From: Lachnospiraceae bacterium UBA7205
GTDB taxonomy: Bacteria; Bacillota; Clostridia; Lachnospirales; Lachnospiraceae
Direction: 5' to 3'
Assembly: GCA_002490665.1 (NCBI GenBank)
Contig: DKUL01000018.1
Coordinates: forward strand, 61,496-124,748
DNA length: 63,253 nucleotides
Shown here: positions 41,187-50,839 of the stretch, one piece after another
Layout: every line of letters starts with the position of its first letter
How positions within the stretch are numbered: the first letter of the stretch is position 1
Made by a program: the position numbers and the translations under genes
The notes under the pieces: generated by a model
Told to the model about the DNA's origin: nothing
What the model saw: only the letters and a program-made list of their open reading frames with translations
Database searches by the model: none

Positions 41187-41215
41187 ATTTTATCAGTTAT
41201 GAACAAAGATATCAA
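41187..41215 (-). promoter_or_regulatory. promoter of the TetR gene
   Basis: TTGATA, 17 bases, TAAAAT on the minus strand, about 70 bases before the start codon. Confidence 0.6.
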
Positions 41216-41273
41216 GGAAATTGTCGGAAACTTTTAGCATAAGTTACACACAACAATCTGCCTCCTATTTAAA

Positions 41274-41302
41274 AGGGACCTGGCATTTCCCGCCAAGTCC
41301 CT
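41274..41302 (-). terminator. terminator of the ABC exporter operon
   Basis: On the minus strand AGGGACTTGGC, GGGAAAT loop, GCCAGGTCCCT and TTT. Eleven pairs with one mismatch. It lies 32 bases after the second exporter gene. Confidence 0.7.
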
Positions 41303-41334
41303 GAAAAAATATGCAAATTTACCTATTATCATTT

Positions 41335-43248
41335 TTAATTTGCCGCAATCGCATTTCCGGTGTAGAGCTGGTAGTATTTGCCCTGTGCCTCTATCAGTTC
41401 GTCATGCGTTCCGCGCTCGATAATCCTTCCCTGTTCGAGTACCATGATGCAGTCACTGTTCTTGACTGTGGAAAGCCTGTGCGCAATCACAAATGTCGTC
41501 CTGCCTTTCATCAGCTTATCCATGCCGTCCTGCACGATTTTCTCGGTACGTGTGTCAATGGAGCTTGTCGCCTCGTCCAGTATCAGTGCAGGCGGGTCTG
41601 CAATTGCCGCCCGCGCGATGGCAAGCAGCTGCCGCTGTCCCTGACTTAAGTTCGCGCCATCCCCGGTCAGCAGGGTATTATAGCCTTCCGGAAGCTTCTC
41701 AATAAACTCATGCGCATTGGCAAGCTTTGCCGCCGCGATGACTTCCTCGTCCGTGGCATCGAGTTTCCCATACCGGATATTCTCCATTACCGTAGCGGTA
41801 AACAAATGGGTATCCTGCAATACAATGCCAAGGGAACGCCGCAAATCGGCTTTCTTTATCTTGTTGACATTAATGTTGTCATACCGGATTTTGCCGTCCT
41901 GTATATCGTAAAAGCGGTTAATCAGATTGGTGATGGTTGTTTTCCCCGCACCTGTCGAACCAACAAACGCAATCTTCTGTCCCGGTTCCGCAAACATCTT
42001 GATATTGTGGAGCACAATCTTGTCATCCGTATATCCAAAGTCCACATCATCAAACACGACGCCGCCCTCAAGCCGCTGGTACGTCGTTGTGTCGCTGTCC
42101 TTGTGATAATGCTTCCACGCCCACATTCCTGTATGTTTCTTTGTCTCCTTTAATTCACCGTTGACTTCCTCCGCATTTACAAGGGATACATACCCATTGT
42201 CTGCCTCTGGTTCCTCGTCAAGCATCTTAAAAATACGGTCTGCGCCCGCAAGCGCCATCACAATCGAGTTAAACTGCATGCTCACCTGGTTAATCGGCAT
42301 GTTAAAGCTCTTGTTAAAGGAGAGGAAGCTTGCAAGCCCGCCAAGCGTCAGCCCGCCAATGTTGCCAAGCGCAAGCATGCCGCCCACAATCGCACACATC
42401 ACATAGCTCAGGTTTCCGAGCTGCGAGTTGATGGGTCCGAGCATGTTGGCAAACTGGTTGGCATTGTATGCGCTCTCAAAAAGCTCTTCGTTCAGTTCGT
42501 TAAAGCGCTCCATGCTTTCCTGCTCGTGGCAGAACACCTTGACGACCTTCTGCCCCTCTATCATTTCCTCCACGAACCCATTCACTGCGCCGATGGACTT
42601 CTGCTGCGCCACGAAATACCTGCCGGAAAGCCCTGTTGCCTTCTTCGTGACGAAAAGCATGATGGAAACCATTACGAGCGTCGTGACGGTGAGCGGCACA
42701 CTCAGGACAATCATGCTGACCAGAACGCTGACAATCGTGATGGCGCTGTTCAGGCACTGCGGCATACTCTGGCTAATCATCTGCCTTAATGTATCAATGT
42801 CATTTGTGTACCTTGACATGATATCGCCATGCGCATGTGTGTCAAAGTATTTAATCGGCAGGGATTCCATCTTGTTGAACATTTCGCTTCTGATATTGCG
42901 CATCGTCCCCTGGCTTACGTTAATCATGATTCTGTTGTAAAGATAGGACGACAGCACACCTACGGCATAAAAGCATGCCACCCGGAAAATCGCGTGCCCA
43001 AGCCCAGAAAAATCAGGATTCTCCGTGCCAAGAAGCGGCACAATATAGCTGTCAATCAGTGTCTGCATGAACAGTGTACCCTGAATATTGGCAAACACGC
43101 CGACAAAAATACATATGACAACAATTACAACATGCGGTGTATAATTTTTGAGCACATAGCCCATAAGCCTTTTAAAAAGCTTTCCCGGATTTTCAATCTT
43201 TGGTTTCTGACCCCTTGGTCCCCTCATTGGATGTCCTGGTCCTGGCAT
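41335..43248 (-). CDS. ABC exporter subunit with consensus ATP site
   Basis: A 637-residue half-transporter with six membrane helices (about residues 40-320) and a C-terminal ATPase domain. Walker A is GSTGAGKTT (about 433-441) and Walker B ends ILDEATSS, with the catalytic Glu. The H-loop is IVIAHRLSTV (H intact). The signature LSQGQRQLL replaces the usual LSGGQ. Its ATG overlaps the stop codon of the preceding gene by one base (TAATG), so the two are made together and probably form a heterodimer. The substrate cannot be deduced; drugs or peptides are typical. Confidence 0.88.
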   Translation of the reverse strand: MPGPGHPMRGPRGQKPKIENPGKLFKRLMGYVLKNYTPHVVIVVICIFVGVFANIQGTLFMQTLIDSYIVPLLGTENPDFSGLGHAIFRVACFYAVGVLSSYLYNRIMINVSQGTMRNIRSEMFNKMESLPIKYFDTHAHGDIMSRYTNDIDTLRQMISQSMPQCLNSAITIVSVLVSMIVLSVPLTVTTLVMVSIMLFVTKKATGLSGRYFVAQQKSIGAVNGFVEEMIEGQKVVKVFCHEQESMERFNELNEELFESAYNANQFANMLGPINSQLGNLSYVMCAIVGGMLALGNIGGLTLGGLASFLSFNKSFNMPINQVSMQFNSIVMALAGADRIFKMLDEEPEADNGYVSLVNAEEVNGELKETKKHTGMWAWKHYHKDSDTTTYQRLEGGVVFDDVDFGYTDDKIVLHNIKMFAEPGQKIAFVGSTGAGKTTITNLINRFYDIQDGKIRYDNINVNKIKKADLRRSLGIVLQDTHLFTATVMENIRYGKLDATDEEVIAAAKLANAHEFIEKLPEGYNTLLTGDGANLSQGQRQLLAIARAAIADPPALILDEATSSIDTRTEKIVQDGMDKLMKGRTTFVIAHRLSTVKNSDCIMVLEQGRIIERGTHDELIEAQGKYYQLYTGNAIAAN

Positions 43249-44996
43249 TAGTTGTCACCTCCGTTCTGGTCAAAGTCCGCGTTGCCGCCTGTCTGTGATT
43301 CATATACCTCTCGGTAAATCGGACTTTCCTTTAACAGCGCGTCATGCGTTCCAAATGCGGTCACTGCACCATTGTCCATGACAATAATGCGGTCTGCGTT
43401 CTGAACGCTGCTTACCCGCTGCGCAATGATAAGCTTTGTCGTATCCGGTATCTCCTCGGCAAATGCCTTTCTGATTTTGGCATCAGTAGCCGTGTCCACC
43501 GCGCTGGTGCTGTCATCAAGAATCAATATCCTTGGTTTCTTCAGCAGCGCCCTTGCGATACAGAGCCTCTGTTTCTGTCCGCCAGACACGTTCGTGCCCC
43601 CCTGCTCAATATACGTATTGTATTTGTCCGGCATCTTCTGTATAAACTCATCTGCACATGCAAGCCTGCACGCCCGGATGCACTCCTCCTCGGAAGCCTC
43701 CTTGTTTCCCCAGCGGAGGTTTTCGAGTATGGTGCCGCTGAACAGCACATTTTTCTGCAGCACGACCGCCACCTGATTTCGCAGTGCCTCCATATCATAC
43801 TTGCGCACATCAATGCCGCCTACCAGAAGCTCCCCGGACGTGACATCATACAGACGGCTGATGAGATTGACAAGGCTGGATTTTGCACTGCCTGTTCCGC
43901 CGATGATACCGATTGTCTCACCGGACTGAATATCCAGGTTGATATTGTTCAAAACCGGCTTGCCATCCCTGCTGTAGGCAAAAGAGACATTATGGAACGA
44001 AATGCTTCCGTCCCTGACCTGCTCCACGGGGTTTTCCGGATTGCTGAGGTCTGTCTTCTCCGTCAGAACCTCGGCAATACGCTTTGCGCTGGCATAGCTC
44101 ATGGACAGCATCACGATAATCATGGATACCATCATCAGGCTCATCAGGATATTCATACAGTATGTCAGCAGGCTCATCATCTCACCTGTCGTCAGTCCCC
44201 CTGCGACAATCGTCTTTGCCCCAAGCCATGAAATCAGCAGGATGCAGCTGTACACGGTCGCCTGCATCAGCGGCATGTTGATGACGACAAGCTTTTCCGC
44301 TTTTAAGAACATATTGTAAATGTTCTGGTTTGCCCTCGCAAACTTATCCTTTTCGTAATCCTCACGCACATACGCCTTTACAACACGGATTGCGGATACA
44401 TTCTCCTGGACGCTTGCGTTCAAGTCGTCGTACTTCTCAAACACCTGCCTGAAATACCTGTTTGCCCTTGGCAGGATAAATGAAATGCAGACCGCAAGAA
44501 ATATGACAGCGACAAGGTAAATACTTGCAAGTCTGGCGTTAATCGAAAATGCCATTACCATTGCCGTAATCATGGAAGCCGGCGCCCGCATTGCCATACG
44601 CAGAATCATCTGGTAGGAGTTCTGCATATTGGTCACATCTGTCGTCAGCCTTGTTATCAGGCTTGACGTGGAATACTTGTCAATATTCGAGAATGAAAAC
44701 GTCTGGATATTTTCGTACATTGCCTTTCTGAGGTTTCTTGCAAAGCCCGTGGAAGCCCTCGCCCCGTACTTCGCCCCCATAAGCCCTGCCCACAGGCCAA
44801 TCAGTGCCATCACAATCATAATTCCGCCGACTTTGTAAATGTGGTTCAGGTCTCCCGCGTCGACACCGTCATCAATGATGGATGCCATCAGCAGCGGAAT
44901 AATCATTTCCATGATAACCTCTAAAATCATGAAAACAGGCGTAAGGATGGAATCCTTTTTGAATTCCTTAATTTGTGCGCCCAAAATTTTCAGCAT
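43248..44996 (-). CDS. ABC exporter subunit with degenerate ATP site
   Basis: A 582-residue half-transporter, six helices (about residues 15-310) and an ATPase domain. Several catalytic positions are altered: Walker A reads GGTGSAKSS (Ala for Gly), Walker B ends LILDDST with Asp instead of Glu, and the switch histidine is Gln (IIAQRVSSV). The signature VSGGQKQR is intact. This is the pattern of the degenerate partner in BmrC/BmrD-type heterodimers. The start at 44996 is chosen because AAAGGA lies eight bases upstream; an ATG two codons earlier (45002) is an alternative. MarR lies 44-50 bases upstream. Confidence 0.87.
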   Translation of the reverse strand: MLKILGAQIKEFKKDSILTPVFMILEVIMEMIIPLLMASIIDDGVDAGDLNHIYKVGGIMIVMALIGLWAGLMGAKYGARASTGFARNLRKAMYENIQTFSFSNIDKYSTSSLITRLTTDVTNMQNSYQMILRMAMRAPASMITAMVMAFSINARLASIYLVAVIFLAVCISFILPRANRYFRQVFEKYDDLNASVQENVSAIRVVKAYVREDYEKDKFARANQNIYNMFLKAEKLVVINMPLMQATVYSCILLISWLGAKTIVAGGLTTGEMMSLLTYCMNILMSLMMVSMIIVMLSMSYASAKRIAEVLTEKTDLSNPENPVEQVRDGSISFHNVSFAYSRDGKPVLNNINLDIQSGETIGIIGGTGSAKSSLVNLISRLYDVTSGELLVGGIDVRKYDMEALRNQVAVVLQKNVLFSGTILENLRWGNKEASEEECIRACRLACADEFIQKMPDKYNTYIEQGGTNVSGGQKQRLCIARALLKKPRILILDDSTSAVDTATDAKIRKAFAEEIPDTTKLIIAQRVSSVQNADRIIVMDNGAVTAFGTHDALLKESPIYREVYESQTGGNADFDQNGGDN

Positions 44997-45046
44997 AGTC
45001 ATCTTCCTTTCCTGTAATACTTTTATTGGCTTATAACCGCAGCCGG

Positions 45047-45484
45047 TTATTGTCCCATATTTTGCAGCAGCTTTTGGGCAACTTCAAGAAAAACGGCAAG
45101 CTCCCTTTCCCCGATGCCTTCGGTCAGGCTTTTCTCCATATTGTCAATCATGGACTTTGTACGCACAGCAGTTTCCGTTCCCTGCTGTGTCAGTACAATT
45201 CTTTTCAGCCTGGCATCTCCTGCCACTGCCTCCCTTCTGATATACCCTTTCTTTTCCATGAGCTGCAGTATTGTTGTCACGGTAGAGCGCCTGATATTGA
45301 ATTCCGACTCAATCGTCTTCTGATAAATCTCACGATCCTGGTTGTGATGCAGATAGCCCATTATCCAGCCATGCATCAGTGTCACTTCATCAAGCCCTGC
45401 CTCTGTCCCGCTGCTTAGGAACATCTTTCTGAATGCACCATTCAGCTCTTTTATGATATGCCCGACCTGCCTGCCGTCAGACAC
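45047..45484 (-). CDS. MarR-family transcriptional regulator
   Basis: A 145-residue winged-helix regulator. The HTH is at about residues 60-85 (FNIRRSTVTTILQLMEKKGYI), followed by the wing with DARLKRIVLTQQG. It probably represses its own operon with the two exporter genes. The start is a GTG at 45484; upstream there is no in-frame ATG and no clear ribosome site, so the exact start is uncertain. The promoter lies about 160 bases upstream, leaving a long leader. Confidence 0.82.
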   Translation of the reverse strand: MSDGRQVGHIIKELNGAFRKMFLSSGTEAGLDEVTLMHGWIMGYLHHNQDREIYQKTIESEFNIRRSTVTTILQLMEKKGYIRREAVAGDARLKRIVLTQQGTETAVRTKSMIDNMEKSLTEGIGERELAVFLEVAQKLLQNMGQ

Positions 45485-45641
45485 ATCAAAATTATGTTTT
45501 TTACCGTTTTCCGTATTACCCTCACCGCCTTTCCAGTTTCAATTCACACCTACGCCAATTATTATCAAAATATAAGTTATTGCGGTGTGAGTTATAACAG
45601 ATTTATCAGTTTGTTCGTCTATGAACTGTTCGTGTGCTAAC

Positions 45642-45670
45642 ATTCTATTCTATTAAAAAAGAATAGTCAA
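45642..45670 (-). promoter_or_regulatory. promoter of the MarR-exporter operon
   Basis: TTGACT, 17 bases, TAGAAT on the minus strand. The GTTC-N6-GAAC inverted repeat at 45613-45626, just downstream, is a weak operator candidate. The remaining leader to 45485 shows no further gene. Confidence 0.6.
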
Positions 45671-45732
45671 CCCATTTTTTATGAGTTCACAAATTTTACA
45701 CATTTTTAAGCCATCAAATGCAAAAAGGCGGA

Positions 45733-45775
45733 ATGAAAAAAGGACATAGCAAAATGAACGTACGCCATGTCCTTT
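45733..45775 (-). terminator. terminator of the sugar transporter operon
   Basis: On the minus strand AAAGGACAT pairs with ATGTCCTTT, with further pairs GC/GC inside, followed by TTTC. It sits eight bases after the binding-protein gene. Confidence 0.75.
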
Positions 45776-45783
45776 CGGTTTCA

Positions 45784-47280
45784 TTATTTTAATGCTTCAT
45801 AATCGGCATCTGTATAGTCGGTTGCCGTATCCCAGTTAGGGAACTCAAGAACACCATAATCCATTCCGACCGCTTCGCATGCCCGTTTCCATTCTATTGT
45901 AGCTTCTTCAGACAGCTTATCCAGAACGGACTCATAGTCAGCAATGCTCTGCGAAATGATGCCCTGTACAATAGCCCCCAGACTAGGCTGTACATCTTTC
46001 ACCTCCGTATAGAAATTGTTTGCCTTCGCATCCCTCTTAACAATTGTAGGAACTACCCTGGATGTTTCCTCCGCTATCGTGTAATAATCCTTCATGACTT
46101 CATTTGTCATATATTTTTCATTGATGGAAGGGATTACCGAAACAAACGTGCCATCCTCCACACAGCTGGACTGGTACCCATACTCCTCACTGTACAGAGC
46201 CATTAAATACTCTGCCGCTTCCTTCGGGTGTTTAGACTGCTTGTAGATGCCTATCCAGGGAGATAATTCCCCCGCCTGGACATAGGTGTCACTTACGCCA
46301 TCCGGTACCGGAACTGCCATAACGCCATAGTTTAAATCAGGGTAATTTGTGTCCCAGGAAGGAATGCACCACATACCCTGGCAGAGAAATACCGCCTGTC
46401 CCTGTGCAAATAGCTCCCTGGCCTCCGGAGCACTGATATTCATCGTATCCGGATGAATGCTTCCATCTTCTGCCAGATCCTGGATAAATCCCATGGCAGC
46501 TTTCATTTCCGCCGTATTGTAAGGCGCAACGCCATTATCCACCAATACCTTTGTCGTTGCAGCAACCTTTCCTCCCGCGGCGGCTGCCAGGGAACGAGCC
46601 AGGACATCCATACGGTTTGTCTGTTTTCCGCCATCAATCAAGCCATAGACATTGCCATTCCCATTTTCAGTAACTTTTTTACATACCTCCAAAAATTCAG
46701 AATATGTACTTGGTACTTTCGTTACGCCAGCCTCCGCCAAAACATCCTTATTGTAGAAAAAGAGACTCTGAATCGTCGGCATAACCTCTGTGATTGTATA
46801 CCAGTCTTCCCCAATATGGGTAACACCTTCCGCAAATGAAAGGGGATCAAACTGATCTGCAAAATCGTCCGTGACATACTGGTTAATCGGCTGATACCAT
46901 TCCTCCTCCACGGCTGTCTTTAATGTCAGTCCTACAGGAACCGGGAAAACATCCGGTCCTTCACCTGACTTAATCATCGTTACAATTGTGTTTTTAAACT
47001 GGTCCACAGTCAGCATAGTATATTCAATATTGACGTTCGGATGTTCTTCCATATATTTTTTATGGAATGCTTCCCTTTGGCTCAAAGAACCGTCACTCCA
47101 GTCCACCACGCGCAAAGTAATCTTTCCATCCTCAGGTACATCATTTGAATCAGCCGCTGCCGGAGTATCAACACGCTCGGCGCCCTCACCGCCGGTAGAA
47201 GGCATCCCGCCGCATCCTGCCAGTAAAGTAACTGACAATACAGCCACCATTGCAACACTACAAATTTTTCTTTTCATCAT
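45784..47280 (-). CDS. sugar ABC transporter, extracellular binding lipoprotein
   Basis: A 498-residue periplasm-equivalent (surface-anchored) solute-binding protein of the family 1/MalE type. The signal peptide ends in a lipobox TLLAGC (Cys at 23), so it is lipid-anchored. The mature part has the bilobed binding-protein pattern, with aromatic residues such as W and Y that would stack on sugars (for example DWSDGS, QGMWCIPSWD and ELSPWIGIYKQ). Its likely substrate is a sulfated oligosaccharide because a sulfatase is in the same operon. It is the last gene of that operon, which is an unusual position; a terminator follows. Confidence 0.9.
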   Translation of the reverse strand: MMKRKICSVAMVAVLSVTLLAGCGGMPSTGGEGAERVDTPAAADSNDVPEDGKITLRVVDWSDGSLSQREAFHKKYMEEHPNVNIEYTMLTVDQFKNTIVTMIKSGEGPDVFPVPVGLTLKTAVEEEWYQPINQYVTDDFADQFDPLSFAEGVTHIGEDWYTITEVMPTIQSLFFYNKDVLAEAGVTKVPSTYSEFLEVCKKVTENGNGNVYGLIDGGKQTNRMDVLARSLAAAAGGKVAATTKVLVDNGVAPYNTAEMKAAMGFIQDLAEDGSIHPDTMNISAPEARELFAQGQAVFLCQGMWCIPSWDTNYPDLNYGVMAVPVPDGVSDTYVQAGELSPWIGIYKQSKHPKEAAEYLMALYSEEYGYQSSCVEDGTFVSVIPSINEKYMTNEVMKDYYTIAEETSRVVPTIVKRDAKANNFYTEVKDVQPSLGAIVQGIISQSIADYESVLDKLSEEATIEWKRACEAVGMDYGVLEFPNWDTATDYTDADYEALK

Positions 47281-47311
47281 AAAAATCCTCCTTTTGTTTT
47301 TATATGTTTGG

Positions 47312-48154
47312 TTAACTCTTTACTGCTCCTGCAATTCCTTCAACAAAGTGCTTCTGCATAAATATAAAGAGAATAATTACCGGAATTACTGCTATTGTTC
47401 CTCCAGCAGCGATACCTGTCCAATCCACTGTGTTCTCTCCTTTAAACGCATATAAGCCAACTGCCAGGGTTCTGGATGCGGGGTTATTCAGGGTTAATAC
47501 CAGCGGAAGCATGAAAGCATTCCAGGCCCATATGGTCTCCATAATTACTACGGTCGTAGCCACAGGCTTGCACAACGGCATCATGACATGGAAGAACGTC
47601 TGGAAATAATTGCATCCGTCTATTTTGGATGCTTCCTCCAGCTCTTTCGGCACGCCCTCAAAGAAGCTGGTAAACAGGAGTAGAAAGATTACGTGCGCCC
47701 CGCCCGCCTGCGACAAAATCAGCCCAAGCTTCGTTCCTACAAGATTCATGCTCTTAACCACTTCATAAGTAGGAATAATTGTACTGACCAAAGGAATTGC
47801 AATACTTCCCAGGAATATCGCCATGCACAGATTTCTTCCGACAAATTTAAATCTTCCCATCGCATATCCTGCCATCATCGTCATCACCAGAACAATGACC
47901 ACTGAAAAGACGGTCACTACAATGGTATTGATGAAGTATGTACCAAAATCCGCCTTATTCCAGATGCGTACAAAATTGTCAATGGTAGGATCATCCGGCA
48001 TCAGTCCCAGCCTGTTTTTGAAGAATTCCGGCTGACTTTTGAATGACGCCGCAATCATCCATAAAAACGGATAAATCCATGCCAGACCAATTCCCGCCAG
48101 TAATACATGCGTAAACGATGTCCTTATTTTTCTAAGCGTTTTTTCTTTGTTCAT
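47312..48154 (-). CDS. sugar ABC transporter permease, MalG type
   Basis: A 280-residue inner-membrane permease with six helices. The EAA loop, which contacts the ATPase, is KELEEASKIDGCNYFQTFFHVMMPL (about residues 169-193). It is expected to pair with the MalF-type protein encoded upstream. No ATPase gene is in the locus, so a shared MsmK-like ATPase elsewhere in the genome must be used. AGGAGG lies seven bases before the ATG; 11 bases separate it from the MalF gene. Confidence 0.92.
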   Translation of the reverse strand: MNKEKTLRKIRTSFTHVLLAGIGLAWIYPFLWMIAASFKSQPEFFKNRLGLMPDDPTIDNFVRIWNKADFGTYFINTIVVTVFSVVIVLVMTMMAGYAMGRFKFVGRNLCMAIFLGSIAIPLVSTIIPTYEVVKSMNLVGTKLGLILSQAGGAHVIFLLLFTSFFEGVPKELEEASKIDGCNYFQTFFHVMMPLCKPVATTVVIMETIWAWNAFMLPLVLTLNNPASRTLAVGLYAFKGENTVDWTGIAAGGTIAVIPVIILFIFMQKHFVEGIAGAVKS

Positions 48155-48165
48155 TCTTCATCCTC

Positions 48166-49110
48166 CTACACATACTTACTCAAACGGCTCTTAATTGCAT
48201 TTAATCCCAGCCCGATAACAATAACTGCTCCTCCAAAGAACAGCGCTGCCGCGCTGGCGTAACCTAACCGTGGCATCCCTATCTCGCTTGAGAAAGCTGT
48301 TCGGTATACATAGGTTGCAATTACATCCGTCGCATAATATGGCCCACCTTCCGTCATGGTCTTAACGATATCAAATACCTTTAACGAATTTATGGCACAC
48401 AGGATTGCGATAATTCCTCCTGTAGGCGCAATCAGCGGTAATACGATATGAAAGAAGGTCTGCCTTCTGTCCGCGCCGTCGATTGTTGCAGCCTCATACA
48501 CGTCTTTCGGAACTCCTTGTAATCCAGCCAGCCAGTAAATCATATATGTTCCGCAGTCTTTCCACAGTGAAATGACTACCAGCGTCAGCAAGGCATACTT
48601 TGCATTTCCTAAAAAATTAACCGGACTATCGATGATATTCAGTGCTACCAGTGCATGGTTTACCGGGCCTTGTACTCCTAATATAAACACCATGATAATG
48701 CCGACAACAGAAGCCGTAGTGATTACAGGTATAAAATACATTGTTCTGTAAAGCGAACGTCCTCTCAGCTTTTCATTATTTAACATATATGCGAGAAACA
48801 GCGATACTGCCAGTTCTAACGGTACTATCATCCCCATGTATTTGAAACTGTTGGCAAATGCATTCCAAAACAGCTCATCACGTAATAATTCTGTATAATT
48901 AGCCAGTCCCACAAACGTTGCATTTGATGTCATTCCGGACCAGTCCAGCAGTGAATACTGAATACTGCAGATGATGGGGTACCCCTGGAAAAGGATGTAA
49001 AACCCAACTGCCAATGCCATAAACAACCAGCACCACGCATTCACCTTTAATTGCTCAATCACCTGTTTCTTACTGACTTTTTGAGTTTTCCACCGCTTTT
49101 CCCTTTTCAT
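48166..49110 (-). CDS. sugar ABC transporter permease, MalF type
   Basis: A 314-residue permease with six helices and the EAA loop DVYEAATIDGADRRQTFFHIVLPL (about residues 205-229). The start at 49110 follows GGAGGG by six bases and overlaps the sulfatase stop codon (ATGA), so translation of transporter and sulfatase is coupled. A longer frame to 49200 would lie within the sulfatase gene and is rejected. Confidence 0.92.
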   Translation of the reverse strand: MKREKRWKTQKVSKKQVIEQLKVNAWCWLFMALAVGFYILFQGYPIICSIQYSLLDWSGMTSNATFVGLANYTELLRDELFWNAFANSFKYMGMIVPLELAVSLFLAYMLNNEKLRGRSLYRTMYFIPVITTASVVGIIMVFILGVQGPVNHALVALNIIDSPVNFLGNAKYALLTLVVISLWKDCGTYMIYWLAGLQGVPKDVYEAATIDGADRRQTFFHIVLPLIAPTGGIIAILCAINSLKVFDIVKTMTEGGPYYATDVIATYVYRTAFSSEIGMPRLGYASAAALFFGGAVIVIGLGLNAIKSRLSKYV

Positions 49111-50624
49111 TTTTTTCCCTCCATTTCGTATAAATACTTGCTTCTGACTGCTGAAGTCATTGGCAGTCCCGTGTCGTAATCCAACGGTCTTGGTTCGCAT
49201 TCTTCATTTTCCCTCTGTCTGGTAAACCCTTCATTGTTCCAGTCCGGAACATAATCCCTATTCCAGGGTCTCATGGACCATTGGTATCCTCTATACAAAT
49301 CCCGTGTTTCATTCATATGGTTAATCAGCAGACCATGAAAATGTTTGATGCAGTCAAAGTATGCCGGATTGTCAATTAAGTTATCTGTTTCATAAGGGTC
49401 ACGCTCCAAGTCATAGAACTCGTCTTTGTCCAACAGGTTAATGACAAGCTTGTATTTATCCGAAATGACAGCCCGCATCATCTGTAAACCACCGAAACCA
49501 TCATGGTCAATTTCATAGCGCGTAAACTCTGTGTGCACCACATCATTTATTGATTGGCTTGTGTCATAAATCTGCGGCAGCATACTTTTTCCTTCCAGCA
49601 GCTTTGGAATCGGCAATCCAAAGTAATCCATAATGGTCGGAACCAAATCAATATGCGAGGCTGGCGCATTTACCACCTTGCCTCTTTCACCCCCTCTGAT
49701 GATTAAAGGAATATTGGCAACTTCCTTATATGCCGACGCATTTTTAGAAAATAGCCTGTGTGCCCCGAGCATATCGCCGTGGTCAGATGTAAAAATAACC
49801 AATGCATCCGGTATCTGCTCGTTAATCAGCTTCAGCACGCGCCCAATCTCATAGTCCACAAAAGAGTTGCATCCCAAAAATAAGGACAGCGATTCGGATG
49901 CGCAATTTATTTCATCTTCCGACGCATCCAGTTTATCACCCGCCCAGAGCCTTTGCAGCAGCGGCTTATTACGCAGGTCATCGCGAAATGCCGGAGAAGC
50001 ATCGAACTTGAAACCTTCATACATCTTATTGTATGGAGCAGGGCACAGCGAGGGTCCATGTGGTTCATCATAGGATACCGTCAAAAAGAAATCTTCCTCT
50101 TTATACTGCCCCAAAAAGTGAATTGCCCTGTCGGAACATCGGTGGGCATATGTAAAGTCTTCTGAGAAATCCGGCCTGAATGATTCCCGGGACTGGCGGG
50201 AACGCACTCTCTCATCCTCCGTCAGTTCATCAAGGTACGTCCTCATGTCATACCAGTACTCCTCATCCCAGCCTTCAGGACATTTTCCAAGCCCAAAATA
50301 ATCTCCTCCGTCCAAATGCCATTTTCCAATATAGCCACATCGGATACCACTCTCTGACAGCCTTTGTCCAATCGTCTTGACATTATCCCTCAATGGAACG
50401 CCATTTGTTACCATTCCGTTTGAATGGGGAAATGTGCCGGTGAAGATTGCACTTCTTGCCGGTCCGCATACTGGCTGGCATGTATAGGCATTTTCATACC
50501 GAATCCCTTCCGCTGCCAGCATATCCAGATTCGGGGTAGACATTTTCTTGTTCCCATAGCAACCTACCATATCCTTTCTTGTTGTGTCTGTCATCAAAAA
50601 GATGACTTGTCTTTTCTTGCACAT
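49107..50624 (-). CDS. sulfatase without a signal peptide
   Basis: Hydrolyses sulfate esters. The start at 50624 (MCKKRQVIFLMTDTTRKD) is chosen because GGAGG lies seven bases upstream. The 505-residue protein has the metal-binding TDTTRKD at about 12-18, the sulfatase signature CGPARSAIFTG (C53, oxidised to formylglycine), SDHGDMLGAHRLFSK, and a C-terminal FYDLERDPYETDNLI typical of the family. A cysteine, rather than serine, at the active site means the anSME-type maturase encoded at 52577-53716 can activate it. The lack of a signal peptide puts it in the cytoplasm, so its substrate must be imported, presumably by the transporter in its operon. Confidence 0.9.
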   Translation of the reverse strand: MCKKRQVIFLMTDTTRKDMVGCYGNKKMSTPNLDMLAAEGIRYENAYTCQPVCGPARSAIFTGTFPHSNGMVTNGVPLRDNVKTIGQRLSESGIRCGYIGKWHLDGGDYFGLGKCPEGWDEEYWYDMRTYLDELTEDERVRSRQSRESFRPDFSEDFTYAHRCSDRAIHFLGQYKEEDFFLTVSYDEPHGPSLCPAPYNKMYEGFKFDASPAFRDDLRNKPLLQRLWAGDKLDASEDEINCASESLSLFLGCNSFVDYEIGRVLKLINEQIPDALVIFTSDHGDMLGAHRLFSKNASAYKEVANIPLIIRGGERGKVVNAPASHIDLVPTIMDYFGLPIPKLLEGKSMLPQIYDTSQSINDVVHTEFTRYEIDHDGFGGLQMMRAVISDKYKLVINLLDKDEFYDLERDPYETDNLIDNPAYFDCIKHFHGLLINHMNETRDLYRGYQWSMRPWNRDYVPDWNNEGFTRQRENEECEPRPLDYDTGLPMTSAVRSKYLYEMEGKK

Positions 50625-50839
50625 ACATAATCCTCCAATCCTGCCAAATCCTGCAAATCCGGATGTAAGCACAAATTTGACATGTGAAAATTTATTTTTC
50701 CGGGGGCATGCTCCTCTTCAAGCATATAATATAAAAATATATAGCCGAATTCCATTCAAATTCATGCTGTCAATATGGATTTTTCTGCTTTTATATGATA
50801 TCCTTGACTTGTAACCCGATCATTTTCAGGAGGATACAT

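Noticed and set aside
50625..50839. Promoters in the region between the sulfatase and AraC genes
   Set aside because: Several AT-rich -10-like sequences occur on both strands, but no pair with a good -35 and proper spacing could be chosen; the region holds no gene.
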